Origin: Siphonodentalium dalli
Taxonomy: Eukaryota > Mollusca > Scaphopoda > Gadilida > Siphonodentaliidae
DNA length: 64,000 nt
NCBI GenBank assembly: GCA_032622095.1
Contig: CP136064.1
Span: 171,252,310-171,316,309, forward strand
Reading direction: 5' to 3'
In this document: piece by piece, positions 1-11,429 of the stretch
Position numbering within the stretch: position 1 is the first letter of the stretch
How the letters are laid out: the number at the start of each line of letters is the position of its first letter
Notes under the pieces: model-generated
The model's database searches: none
Told to the model about the DNA's origin: nothing
Seen by the model: the letters and a program-made list of their open reading frames with translations, nothing else
Program-made: the position numbers and the translations under genes

Positions 1-480
1 AATATTTTGAGCGATAACGTTGCGTTGGATTGTAAAGAAACGCTTCTTAGATCAATTCCCCCTTCCTAGGAACGACAGACAACGCATTCTTTGTTTTTTT
101 TTTTTTTAAACCTGCCCGTACCCGTCCTAATGTCATGAAATCTCTCTGCATAATATTTCGAGCGATAACATTGCATTGCATTGAAAACACGCTTCCCGTC
201 GTGAAATCTCTCTGCGATAACATTGCATTGAATTGAAAACAAACGGTTCCCGTCGTCTCTGCATAATATTTCGAGTCTGCCGTACCCGTCCTAATGTTGT
301 GAAATCTCTCTGCATAATATTTCTAGAGAAAACATTGCATTGAATTGAAAACAAACGCTTTCCGTCGTGAAATCTCTCTGCATAATATTTCGAGCGACTC
401 CCGTCATACAGATAAGTAGATAGCGAAAACGACGCTCTTTATATAGACACTGCGGAAAACGAACGCTCTTTATATATCAA
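1..480. repeat. Irregular tandem repeat, about 65-bp units
   Basis: The core GAAATCTCTCTGCATAATAT followed by TTCGAGCGATAAC and TTGCATTGAATTGAAAAC recurs about six times with gaps and truncated units. Short open frames across it repeat the same peptide and are not genes. A related stretch (CTCTCTGCAGATGCAAATAACG) recurs near 6176, so this is probably the internal part of a dispersed element whose tail is seen at 480-684. Confidence 0.6.
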
Positions 481-684
481 CGCTATTAACCCCGAAGTGC
501 TGATTGCGGTGATTTTGATGATTGGGAAGGGAGAAACGGTGCTCTGAGCTTCTCCAAAACACGACTACGGCGGTGTCCGTGGGATTTCACACTTATATAC
601 GAAATTTGAGCTCGATGGGTGCAGTCGTTTTCGATTCTATAAAGTACACACACATATATATACGGAAGTCTCAAAATATATAGT

Positions 685-1486
685 ACTAGCAGGTTAGCCC
701 GCCACTGGCGGCTTGTCCGAAACATGACATTTTTATATATATTTTTTTAATTTTTAGCTCCACGCGTTTCAATAAGAAAAATTTGTACCCGGTAGCTCTA
801 CCAGTTTCCGAGATCTGGTCTGCGCATGAAAATTTGTACCCGGCGCAAGATACATTCACATGCCAAATTTCAAGTCGATAGCTCCACCCGTTTCCGAGAT
901 CTCGTCTGCGCATGCGCTGCACGTGCGTCGCACGGGCTCGGCGACCCGATAAAATTTGTACCCGGCGCAAGATACATTCACATAGCAAATTTCAAGTCGA
1001 TAGCTCCACCCGTTTCCGAGATCTCGTCTGCGCATGCGCTGCACGGGCGTCGCACGGGCTCGGCGACCCGATAAAATTTGTACCCGGCGCAAGATACATT
1101 CACATAGCAAATTTCAAGTCGATAGCTCCACCCGTTTCCGAGATCTCGTCTGCGCATGCGCTGCACAGGCGTCACACGGGCTCCCAATACGACAACGACC
1201 ACCGCCTGGTCAAACTACACACACGTACCAAGTTTCGTCCCGATCGGTCGAGAATCGTAGATTTGTATGAAGTACAACACACACGCAAACATAAATATAT
1301 AAGAGAGATATGTAAATTAGATAGATTGTATCAAAATATATAGGAGAGATATGTAAATGATCTACACACCATTACTGGTGTTTGTCAAAGTTTAGTGGGG
1401 TATATCAATACTCATTCACGATCATATCATTGAGGTCCGGAGGGTGTGGGCTATCTCTCGAATACAAGGAGTTCTCAAAATATATA
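685..1486 (+). repeat. ACTAG-start element with 122-bp tandem core (copy 1)
   Basis: Starts ACTAGCAGGTTAGCCCGCC and ends TCTCAAAATATATAG, directly before the next ACTAG start at 1494. The core is three to four tandem units of 122 bp containing CAAATTTCAAGTCGATAGC and CCGTTTCCGAGATC (for example CATGCGCTGCAC at 912 and 1034). The tail has the phrase ACCAAGTTTCGTCCCGATCG. Repeated open frames in the core are shadows of the repeat. No transposase is visible; the element class is unknown. Confidence 0.65.
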
Positions 1487-1611
1487 GAAGAAGACTAGCA
1501 GGTTAGCCCGCCACTGGTGGCAATAGTCAGAAACATGACAATTTTTAATTTAATTTTTTGTTTTTCAATGAGTTAATTTTTTTGTTTTTCAATGAGATAA
1601 TTGTGCCTTTT

Positions 1612-4076
1612 TAGCTCAACTTACTTGTAAGTTTGAGCTATTGCCATGGTTTGGCGTCCGTCGTCCGTGTGTCCGTGTGTCCGTGTGTCCGTGTGTCCGT
1701 CAACAATTTCCTTTGGCGCGGGCTACAGGTTGTACCTTTGGTCTGATCTTCATGAAATTTGTCATGAATGTTGACATTGACATGTAGATGGGAACGAGTC
1801 ATTTTTGGGTCATTCGGCCAAAAAACATGGCCGCTGGCAGCCATCTTGGATTTCAAGATTCAATCCATTGGCGCGGCCTACAGGTCGTACTGTTCATCTG
1901 ATCATCATGAAATTTGTCATTGATGTTAATAATGACATGTAGATGGGAACGAGTGATTTTGGGGTCGTTCGGCCAAAAAACATGGCTGCCAGCAGCCATC
2001 TTGGATTTTACTCTTTGCATGACTAAATCCTTTGGCACGGGCTACAGGTCGTTGTTTTGGTCGGAAGTTTATGAAATTTGTCATGGATGTTAACACTGTC
2101 ATGTAGATGGGAACGAGTGATTTTGAAGTTGTTCGGCCAAAAAACATGGCCGCCAGCAGCCATCTTGGATTTTACTCTTTGCATGACTAAATCCTTTGGC
2201 GCGGGCTACAGGTTGTACCTTTGGTCTAATCTTTATGAAATTTGTCATGAATGTTGACATTGACATGTAGATGGGAACGAATCAATGTGGGGTCATTCGG
2301 CCAAAAAACATGGCCGCTGGCGGCCATCTTAGATTTCAAAATTCAATCCATTGGCGCGGGCTACAGGTCGTACTGTTCATCTGATCATCATGAAATTTGT
2401 CATGGATGTTAATATTGACATGTAGATGGGAACGAGTCATTTTGGGGTTGTTCGGCCAATAAACATGGCCACCAGCAGCCATCTTGGATTTTACTCTTTG
2501 CATGACTAAATCCTTTGGCGCGGGCTACAGGTCGTAGCTTCGATCGGAACATCATGAAATTGGTCATGGATGTTAACAATGACATGTAGATGGGAACGAG
2601 TGATTTTGGGGTCGTTCGGCCGAAAAACATGGCCGCCAGCAGCCATCTTGGATTTTACTCTTTGCATGACTAAATCCTTTGGCGTGGGCTACAGGTCGTA
2701 CCTTTGGTCTGATCTTTATGAAATTTGTCATGAATGTTGACATTGACATGTAGATGGGAACGAGTCATTTTGGGGTCATTCGGCCTAAAAACATAGCCGC
2801 TGGCAGCCATCTTGGATTTCAAGATTCAATCCATTGGCGCGGGCTACAGATCGTACTGTTCGTCTGATCATCATGAAATTTGTCATTGATGTTAATAATG
2901 ACATGTAGATGGGAACGAGTGATTTTGGTGTTGTTCGGCCAAAAAACATGGCCGCCAGCAGCCATCTTGTATTTTACTCTTTGCATGACTAAATCCTTTG
3001 GCGCGGGCTACAGGTCGTTGTGTTGGTCGGAAGTTTATGAAATTTGTCATGGATGTTAACACTGACATGTAGATGGGAACGAGTGATTTTGGAGTCGTTT
3101 GGCCAAAAAACATGGCCGCCAGCAGCCATCTTGGATTTTACTCTTTGCATGACTAAATCCTTTGGCGCGGGCTATATGTTGCCTTTGGTCTAATCTTTAT
3201 AAAATTTGTCATGAACGTTGACATTGACATGTAGATGGGAACGAATCATTGTCGGGTCATTCGGCCAAAAAACATGGCTGCTGGCGGCCATCTTGGATTT
3301 CAAAATTCAATCCATTGGTGCGGGCTACAGGTCGTACTGTTCGTCTGATCATCATGAAATTTGTCATGAATGATAACAATGACATGTAGATGGGATCGAG
3401 TCGTTTTGGGGTCATTTGGTCAAAAAACATGGCCGCCAGCAGCCATCTTGGATTTTACTCTTTGCATGACTAAATCCTTTGGTGCGGGCTACAGGTCGTA
3501 GCTTTGGTCAGATGGTCATGAAATTTGTCATGAATTATAACAATGACATGTAGATGGGAACGAGTCGTTTTGGGGTCATTCGGTCAAAAAACATTGCCAC
3601 CAGCATTTTACTTTTTGCATGACTAAATCCTTTGGCGTGGGCTACAGGTCATACCTTTGGTCTGATCTTTATTAAATTTGTCATGAATGTTGACATTGAC
3701 ATGTAGATGGGAACGAATCATTGTGGGGTCATTCGGCCAAAAAACATGGCTGCCAGCGGCCATCTTGGATTTCAAAATTCAATCCATTGGCGCGGTCTAC
3801 AGGTCGTACTGTTCGTCTGATCATCATGAAATTTGTATGTTGTAGCTTTGGTCAGATCTTCATAAAATTTGTCATGGATGTTAACAATTATACGTAGATG
3901 GGAACGAGTTCTTTTGGGGTCAATTGGCCAAAAAAAATGGCCACCAGCAGCCATCTTGTATTTTACTCTTTGCATCACTAAATCCTTTGGCGCATGTTAG
4001 ACATTTCAATTAGCACCTTTCCTATTCCTCCATTTACTGTCAACCATTAAATTATTCCCCTACCTAAGTTGAGCTA
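1612..4076. repeat. Hairpin-headed element with 161-bp tandem array
   Basis: The left end is a strong hairpin (TAGCTCAACTTAC at 1612, TTGAGCTA to 1640), then a GTCCGTGT microsatellite, then about 14 units of roughly 161 bp with GGCTACAGGTCG, GAAATTTGTCATGGATGTTA and GGCCATCTTGGATTTTAC. The right end has AAGTTGAGCTA (4066-4076), the complement of the left end. Near-identical 73-residue minus frames recur at 1926, 2409 and 2892, exactly 483 bp apart, showing a three-unit higher-order period. A shorter array of the same family is at 54355-55300. Non-coding by all signs; Helentron-associated elements have this kind of layout, but that class is inference. Confidence 0.75.
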
Positions 4077-4116
4077 CAGTGTCATTGACACTTTCATTAA
4101 TTTTTTAATTAATTGT

Positions 4117-5471
4117 GCCTTTTTATGTTTACCCATACCATGTATGGTAAACATAGTGTCGTTGTCCGGATTGACCACTCGTCGTCCGTCCGTCCGTCTG
4201 TCCGTCCGTAGACACTTCACGTGTAATGCGATAACTCAAACATTTTCTATCCAATCAGAAGCAAATTTTGTATATGGGTATATCAACCCAAAATACAGAT
4301 CGAGTTCGAATTTGGGTTTGATCCGAGTTTTTGTTACAGAGTTATGGCCCTTTTTCTACTTAAAATTCACACATTCTGCCATAACTCAAACATTTTTTAT
4401 CTGATTGGAACCAAATTTGGTATGTGAGTTTCACAGCCCAAAATACAGATCTAGTTCGAATATGGGTTTGATCCGATTTATTTTAAAGGAGTTATGACCC
4501 TTTTTCGAAAAATAAATTGAAGAAAAAAATCGATTTAAATTTTTTATTTTTTTTAACTTTTATAATAATAATAAAAAAAATGTCATTGACATTGTCATTT
4601 GTTTTCATTTAGATATTGATGATTATGATACAAGTTGATAAAAAGATTTCCAATGTGTCCCTTTAATTTTTTTAAATAATTAAAAACAATTATAACCATT
4701 ATAACTCTGCCAAGGGTACCCCGAATCACCACACCAAATTTGATTAAATCGGTCCAAAATCTTGTGTTATGTACTGGTAAATCTGTTTGGAGCAACATTA
4801 AATCCAATTCACCAATTGCATTTGGACTACTTACTAGTAGCTATTGATAAACTTTCAGATAAAGCTATATTATTTTCTGATTTTTCTTATGCCAATGTGC
4901 AAATAATCTGATAAAGAAGCCTGTGGTATCTAATTTAAAATAAAGATTCAACAATAAACATCACATGATATTAACAGTAGACTTGGACATCTGTGTGCTG
5001 CAGAGTTATATCTTCAGATGGTCTGATATCATTATAATTGTTATTGGTTTAATAGAGGTCAGTGTTCAACATAAACAATTCCTGTGATTTTTTGACAGCT
5101 GTGCTATATAATTGATATTAATGGGTCAGTGGTGAGGTTGCTTATCTGTATACTAGGACACATTATTATTGTAAACTTAAATTGGACTCTCTTAACCCAA
5201 GTATTCCATGTCCAGGGCACACCTACACATTTAACCCACGGACTTGCTGGCTGTGGCGGTTTAGCATTACAGATCCTGTACCAGTGCATTCTCTTATATA
5301 AATGCCAGTGACCCATAAATTCCAATAATTTGTGTTATGTACATTTGTCTATAATAGTACATAACAGTATACTCTATAATTCAACACCAAAACTCTCATT
5401 TATCCGATCATATTAAATTTTTATCGCCAAGGGTTGGGTTAACATCTGCCGATCGTGATCGGCCTCTCGTT
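4117..5471 (+). repeat. Helentron/HINE-like element, copy 1
   Basis: The head is a hairpin (TTTACCCATACC/ATGTATGGTAAA, 4128-4151) followed by GTCCGGATTGACC and a CCGT-type microsatellite, then two tandem units with CCAAATTTGGTATGTGAG and AGTTCGAATATGGGTTTG. The 3' end is the hairpin GCCGATCGTGATCGGC (5448-5463) followed by CTCTCGTT. Length is about 1.35 kb, the same as copy 2 at 18447-19792. A 3' hairpin, a tandem core and absence of coding sequence are typical of Helentron-associated elements; no helicase is in the window, so the class is inferred. Confidence 0.65.
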
Positions 5472-5512
5472 AATTTTGTTTTTCAATTTTACCCGATTTA
5501 TTTTGTTTTTCA

Positions 5513-6080
5513 ATGAACCCGTCCATGACACTTCCCGTATTTAGCAAGTTTGAGCTCAATCGGTTCGAGTCTATAAAGGACACACACATATATATGACAC
5601 TTCCCGTAGGTAGCAAGTTTGAGCTCAATCGGCATTCCCTGGAATTTCCCAGTCAATATTTAGTAAGTTTGAGCTCAATCGGTTCGAGTCTATAAAGGAC
5701 ACACTCATATATGACACTTCCCGTAGGTAGCAAGTTTGAGCTCAATCGGCATTCCCTGGAATTTCCCAGTCACCAACGCGGCGTAATTTTGGTACATATA
5801 TAGAGACCAATTGTCCATCGGCTGTCATGTGTAGTAAAGATGTCATATAAGCCGACATTGCCGTGGGGATGCCCGTTCCTACACGCGTTTAGATTGGCAG
5901 ATTCCAGTAGCTTTATAACGGTATATCTGGGGATAAATCTGATGCTATATTCGTGATTATCTGGGATGATTTCGGGATGCCCGTTCCTACACGCGTTTAG
6001 ATTGGCAGATTCCAGTAGCTTTATAATGGTATATCTGGGGAGAAATCTGATGCTATATTCGTGATTATCTGGGATGATTT
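5513..6080. repeat. Tandem duplications of about 125 and 113 bp
   Basis: From 5524 to 5775 the block TGACACTTCCCGTA, GCAAGTTTGAGCTCAATCGG and TCTATAAAGGACACAC is repeated two to three times. From about 5866 to 6080 the block GATGCCCGTTCCTACACGCG to GGGATGATTTCGG occurs twice with period 113 and few differences. Both look like internal units of the ACTAG family. Confidence 0.6.
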
Positions 6081-6421
6081 CGGTATATAACTATATACTG
6101 TAAAAACAAAGCGCGCCATCCGTGCTCGCAGGGTTGGTCAGAAACAAATGTTTTAAATTTAATGTATGTTCCGTATATCTCTCTGCAGATGCAAATAACG
6201 TTGAATGGCAAACAGACGCTCTTTATAGCGATGCGTAAAAAACAAACGCTCATTAAATAATCACTTTATTAACCCCCGCCGTGCCTTTGCGGTGATTTTG
6301 AGAGTGGAGAACGCGTGCTCTGAGCTTCTCCAAAACGCCGCGACGACGATTCCCGTGGGATTTTACATTTAGATGGGAAGTTTGAACTCGATCGAGCGAA
6401 CCGTTTTCGATTCTATGAAGT

Positions 6422-6426
<5 letters not shown>

Positions 6427-6464
<38 letters not shown>
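6427..6464. repeat. TA dinucleotide microsatellite
   Basis: About 19 TA repeats lie just upstream of the TCTCAAAATATATAG terminus of an ACTAG-family element. Confidence 0.9.
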
Positions 6465-6465
<1 letters not shown>

Positions 6466-6485
6466 GAAGTCTCAAAATATATAGT

Positions 6486-7218
6486 ACTAGAAGGTGACCC
6501 GACTTCGTCCGGGCTTCGACCTTGAATTGTCTATTTTGAAGGCCAAGGTCAAGTGGGGTCACGATTTGACCCGTCCAAAACACAGTGCCCGAACAAAAGT
6601 ACCCGACAAAAGTACCCGTCGAAATCCATCCCGATTTGATTTCCACTGAAGTATATAAACGCGCCTCAAGTTTCAACGTAAAGATAAATTACCATCGGTG
6701 CCCGAGATATCGCCAAGACGTCTGAAACAGTCAAATGCATCGGCCGGGTAAGAGTTAACGTGATCTAACTGTATGACCTCTAACGACGTCATAGAAGTTA
6801 CGCATTGTTTTTACCCTGATAGAAGATCGTACCACTTCTTCTTAATAATTGAGGCAGATAACTAAAACGGATACATACATATTATATATCGTTGGAAAGA
6901 GGAAACACGAAAGATTCTCATAGTGTCATTATTATGACTGGCATGTTATTATTCGCGCTGTTTTGAATCGATTTGTAAGCACCGAACTGAAATATATTAG
7001 CGCAAAACGGCGTAAAAACAGATTTGACCTCGGCACGTGAAAAGTTGACCTCGCACGGACAAATTAATAGGCCTATGTTAGTCCTGACCCGAAAATACCC
7101 CCACATACCAAGTTTCATCGAAATTGGCTCAGCTGTATTTGAGTCCATCGATTACTGACAGACAGACAGATAGATACACACACACACACACACACAGATC
7201 TTTCAAAATATATAATAG
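6486..7218 (+). repeat. ACTAG-family element (chain member 1)
   Basis: Starts ACTAGAAGGTGACCCG and ends in a CA/GACA microsatellite followed by TTTCAAAATATATAATAG. The inner phrase ACCAAGTTTCATCGAAATTG is shared with the copy at 20508-21268, which starts and ends the same way. The next element begins at 7219 with no spacer. Confidence 0.65.
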
Positions 7219-7744
7219 ACTAGCCGATGAGCCCGACGTTGTCCGGGCTATTCAAAAACCAAATATCAAGTCGATAGCTCTACCCGTTTCCGAGATCTGG
7301 TCTGCGCATGCGCGAAGCTGGCGTCGCACGGGCTCGGCGACCCGATAAAATTCGTATCCGGGGCAAGATACATTCACATAGCAAATTTCAAGTCAATAGC
7401 TCTACCCATTTCCGAGATCTGGTATGAGCATGCGCGAAGCTGGCGTCGCACGGGCTCGGCGACCCGATAAAATTCGTATCCGGGGCAAGATACATTCACA
7501 TACCAAATTTCAAGTCGATAGCTCCACCCGTTTCCGATATCTCGTCTGCGCATGCGCGAAGCGGGCGCCGCACGGGCTCGCCAATACGACAACGTTCACC
7601 GCCCGGTCAAACTACACACACGTACCAAGTTTCGTCCCGATCGGTCGAGAATCGTAGATTTGTATAAATGACAGACAGACAAACAAACAAACAAACAAAC
7701 ATACATACAGACAGAGGTCTTCAAAATATATATGAGATAGATAG
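7219..7744 (+). repeat. ACTAG-family element with 122-bp units (chain member 2)
   Basis: Starts ACTAGCCGATGAGCCCG, has about three units of the 122-bp core, then ACCAAGTTTCGTCCCGATCG, a GACA/AACA microsatellite and TTCAAAATATATATGAG. It abuts the next member at 7745. Confidence 0.65.
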
Positions 7745-8458
7745 ACTAGCAGGTTAGCCCGCCACTGGCGTGGTTCGTCTCATGGCTTTGTTCGAAAAAG
7801 CAATTGCAACAGCTTCCGAGACACGTATGCTGCACCTAGGTGTAAAATTTTGTCGAAATCCGCCAGTTTACCCGATTTGACCTTGAATTGATCATTTTCA
7901 AGGTCAAGGTCAGGTCGGGGTCACAATTTAACCCGTCCATGACATTTCCCGCACAAAAGTACCCCTAGGTAGCAAGTTTGAGCTCAATCGGTTCGAGTCG
8001 ATAAAGGACACACACATATATATCATTTGTGGGTACCCGTTTCAAGGTGAAGATCACCTCGGGCGGAAAAACTGACCCAATGAAAATCTCCCCCGTTCCT
8101 AGGAAGCCCTAAGTACATAAGAATCACACAACACTCTCATGTCTGGATACATTCGCTCACGCCCGGACACAGACGTAAGAATCACATTACACGCATACGC
8201 TCTTTATCAACGACACTGCGGATACGAACGCTCTTTAACTATCAACACGATTAACCCCACAGTGCTGTTTTTGTGACTGAGAGTGGAGAATGGGTGCTCG
8301 GAGCTTCTCCAAAATGCCGCGACGACCATTCCCATGGGTTTTTACCCTTAGATGGGAAGTTTGGTCTCAATCGGTGCAGCCGTTTTCGATTCTATAAAGT
8401 ATATATATAGACACATATATATTTATATATATACGTAGTTCTCAAAATATATATATAG
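7745..8458 (+). repeat. ACTAG-family element (chain member 3)
   Basis: Starts ACTAGCAGGTTAGCCCGCC like the element at 685 and ends TCTCAAAATATATATATAG. The interior carries GAGCTTCTCCAAAATGCCGC and CGATTCTATAAAGTA, also found near 540-640 and 6320-6420, so these sections belong to one subfamily. Confidence 0.65.
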
Positions 8459-9114
8459 ACTAGCCGAGGAGCCCGACGTTGTCCGGGCTATTCAAAAACC
8501 AAATTTCAAGTCGATAGCTCCACCCGTTTCCGAGATCTGGTCTGTAAACCAAATTTCAAGTCGATAGCTCCACCCGTTTTCCGAGATCTGGTCTGCGCAT
8601 GCACGAAGCTGGCGTCGCACGGGCTCGGCGACCCGATAAAATTCGTATCCGGGGCAAGATACATTCACATACCAAATTTCAAGTCGATAGCTCCACCCGT
8701 TTCCGAGATCTCGTCTGCGCATGCGCGAAGCTGGCGTCGCACGGGCTCGGCGACCCGATAAAATTCGTATCCGGGGCAAGATACATTCACATAGCAAATT
8801 TCAAGTCGATAGCTCCACCCGTTTCCGAGATCTCGTCTGCGCATGCGCGAAGCTGGCGTCGCACGGGCTCGGCGACCTGATAAAATTCATATTCGGGGCA
8901 AGATACATTCACATAGCAAATTTCAAGTCGATAGCTCCACCCGTTTCCGAGATCTCGTCTGCGCACGGGCTCGCCAATACGACAACGACCACCGCCTGGT
9001 CAAACTACACACACGTACAAATTTTCGTCCCGATCGGTCGAGAATCGTAGATTTGTATTAATGACAGACAAACAGACAGACAGACAGACAGAGGTCTTCA
9101 AAATATATATGAGA
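8459..9114 (+). repeat. ACTAG-family element with four to five 122-bp units (chain member 4)
   Basis: Starts ACTAGCCGAGGAGCCCG. About four near-identical units of 122 bp follow, then ACACGTACAAATTTTCGTCC, a GACA microsatellite and TTCAAAATATATATGAG. This is the last link of the chain; single-copy-looking sequence follows. Confidence 0.65.
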
Positions 9115-9785
9115 TTATGTTTAACTGTAAATGTATGTTCCTATGGATCTGTAATTAGTTATCATTATATCCAAAATGGACGACATGCATGGGACTGCAT
9201 CTATATTTCTTTTTTCAAATTTCATACTGTAAAACGTTCACGATTATTGATATTTTATTGACAAAGTCACAAAGTTTGCGGAATGTTCAAAGTTACTAGA
9301 CAGTTAATCAGTAACAAGTTTGTGTCATCACTTATTAGTGCTACATACATTACATTCTCCAAATTGGTAACGTATATACCCCCACCCGCAACCGCGCTGC
9401 ACGATGCGCTGCACGCAGAATAAAATTAAGTGCTATGATATGTCAGGTGACGCAATCGGTACACAATGGGATTTTCTGCAAAACTAACTATAGTCCGTTT
9501 TCAATAAGTATGCGACAATTCCGCGATGCATGTTCACAGGGAACATTGATTGACTGAACAAATATTTTTTTAATTTCTCGTCCGCGGGAATAGCGATGAG
9601 GAGGGTGTTTACCTGCCGCATAAATTTGAGTTTAGGTGGCCGATGACGGGCGGGGGCATCAGAATGACAAGCCTGCTGACTGACAGTTTATAACTGTGTT
9701 CAGACTGGATATATTGTAGTCATTGTAATTTCGATATGATCACGTCTTTACCTGGGTGCAATATAGGCCACATATATAAACGATT
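9115..9785. other. No gene or clear repeat seen
   Basis: I see no convincing exon, RNA gene or repeat here. It could still hold an upstream exon of the BTB gene, but no segment reads like the missing N-terminal half of a BTB domain. Confidence 0.4.
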
Positions 9786-9985
9786 AATCGACTAACCGTC
9801 GACTATAACGGTCGATTATGAAAACTCATAGTCGTGGCAACCCTAGCGATAGACATGACAAACAATAACTATCATCATTATTATTATTAGGCACCTAAGC
9901 TTAATATCGATAGACATAAAAAACAATAACTATCATCATTATTATTATTAGGCACCTAAGAGTAATATCGATAGACATCGCAAAC
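9786..9985. repeat. hAT-end fragment and 70-bp tandem duplication
   Basis: Bases 9786-9845 (CGATTAATCGACTAACCGTC to GCAACCCTA) resemble the right end of the hAT-like element at 21987-22703. They are followed by about two and a half copies of a 70-bp block with CAATAACTATCATCATTATT and AGGCACCTAAG. Confidence 0.55.
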
Positions 9986-9998
9986 GATAACTCTATCA

Positions 9999-10270
9999 GG
10001 GACCAGCCTAGAGTGCGATTTGGGAGATATCTTCTCTTAAAATTTTGTCACTTCGTCCTATTTTTGTCCTGGGGATAAGTGACTTCTCTCTCATATATAC
10101 CAGATTACACATGTCCCTAAAGCCTATTTAATCTGTATTTTCTGATTATAATGGTGTTTTACTCATTATAATAATTTTATAAATGGGCTTTTTGCAAAAC
10201 TTTGGACAGAACTCATTGTTAATGGTAAGATTGAATGTGGAGCTTGGCTTAAATGCCTTTTCCGACATTC
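9999..10270. mobile_element. hAT-like MITE, right part diverged or lost
   Basis: Begins CAGGGACCAGCCTAGA and continues with GTGACTTCTCTCTCATATA, the same order as the intact 280-bp MITE at 39401-39680. No matching right terminus (TAGGCTGGTCCCTG) is found, so it is truncated. Confidence 0.6.
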
Positions 10271-10281
10271 CGTGTTACCTT

Positions 10282-10690
10282 TTTAGCTCACCTGAGATGA
10301 AAGCTCCAAAGGAGCTATAGTCATCACTCCTCGTCCGTTGTCTAGCCGTCCGTACATCGTACCCATCTGTCCGTCCATCAAGAATCGTCTTCTTCTCCAG
10401 AACCATAAGACCGAATGGGTTCATATTTGGTGTGGATGTTCCCTACTAGTAGGTGACTCACATTCAGATTTGTTCAAATGAGTTAATGAGGTCACCAGGT
10501 CAATTAGTTGCGAAATCAGGGCCTCCATAGTAATTCTCAGTGAGAACGACTTCTCAAGAACCATTGGGCCGATTTAGCTTATATTTGGTATGGAGGGGCC
10601 TTGGGTGACTGGGGTTCATATTTGTTCAAATGGGATCACTGGTTCAAATATGGGCAGAGCCAGGGACATAACTCTTAAAAAAAAATGAAA
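10282..10690 (+). repeat. AGCTCACCTGAG hairpin-headed repeat, copy 1
   Basis: The head AGCTCACCTGAGATGAAAGC pairs with GGAGCTATAG, followed by TCGTCCGTTG-type sequence and tandem units with TTCATATTTGGTGTGGATG, GGCCGATTTAGCTTATATTT and GGGACATAACTC. Sister copies are at 46579-47450, part of 48860-49440 and 63347-64000. Confidence 0.7.
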
Positions 10691-11009
10691 AAAAAAATTG
10701 AAATAAATATTTTTTTATTTTAACTTTTGATTTTGTTTTTAAAGATTTAAATTTTTTTTTTTATTTGACATTTCAATGTGTAGATAGTACGACAAACTGG
10801 GTTTAACTGCCTTACTCTGCACAGCTGTTCGTCCCATCATTATAAAGCAATTAGTTGTCTCAATAGCCACATTTCTCCCAGCAGATAGTGGGTTGTATGA
10901 ATGAAATTTAATTCAATGTGTTGACTGCTATCAAAAATCAAATGTATCTGTTTGACAGTTTACAATTTATTATTAGTATTAGTATTAATACTTTTATGAC
11001 AGGAGCTGT

Positions 11010-11100
11010 GCTGGTGCAGCAATAAAGACCCTGTGCCAGTGCATTCTCTTATATATGCGAATGCACTGGCTTTCAAGGTCAAGGAGATATTCTTAGGCCA
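11010..11100. mobile_element. Fragment of piggyBac-like palindromic MITE
   Basis: Carries GGTGCAGCAATAAAG, CAGTGCATTCTCTTATATAT and GCACTGGCTTTCAAGGTC, the centre of the TTAA-flanked MITE family seen intact at 27444, 36077 and 59232. The ends are degraded. Confidence 0.5.
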
Positions 11101-11429
11101 ATGTAGTCATTGATCAAGAGAAGGGAGCTCCTAGTTTTAATATTTACCCAATATTTATTATTTTATTACAAGATATCATGCGGTGGGTCCTGGCTTCTGA
11201 TGAGGAAAAAATTGCACTGAAAAAAAAAATTGTTTTATAAGTTTCATTAACTTATATCAAACCGCAGCCTGCTTTAGTGGGCACGATGTAATTTACGTTC
11301 ACCACCGCATCCCGCTTTAGCGGGCAGAGCTTAATTTTCTGGAATGACACGGAATAATACAATATTTACAGGGAAAAACAAATGAATTTATTTGTTAGCG
11401 ACTTTAATAAAAATGCTTTAAATTTTCAG

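Noticed and set aside
1926..3113. Three similar 73-codon minus-strand frames
   Set aside because: They are phase echoes of the 483-bp period of a tandem array; frames are interrupted in other units and differ only as the DNA repeat does.
8520..9000. CRISPR-like regular repeats (122-bp units; also the 22-bp arrays)
   Set aside because: The units are contiguous tandem copies without unique spacers, and the sequence is animal nuclear DNA.
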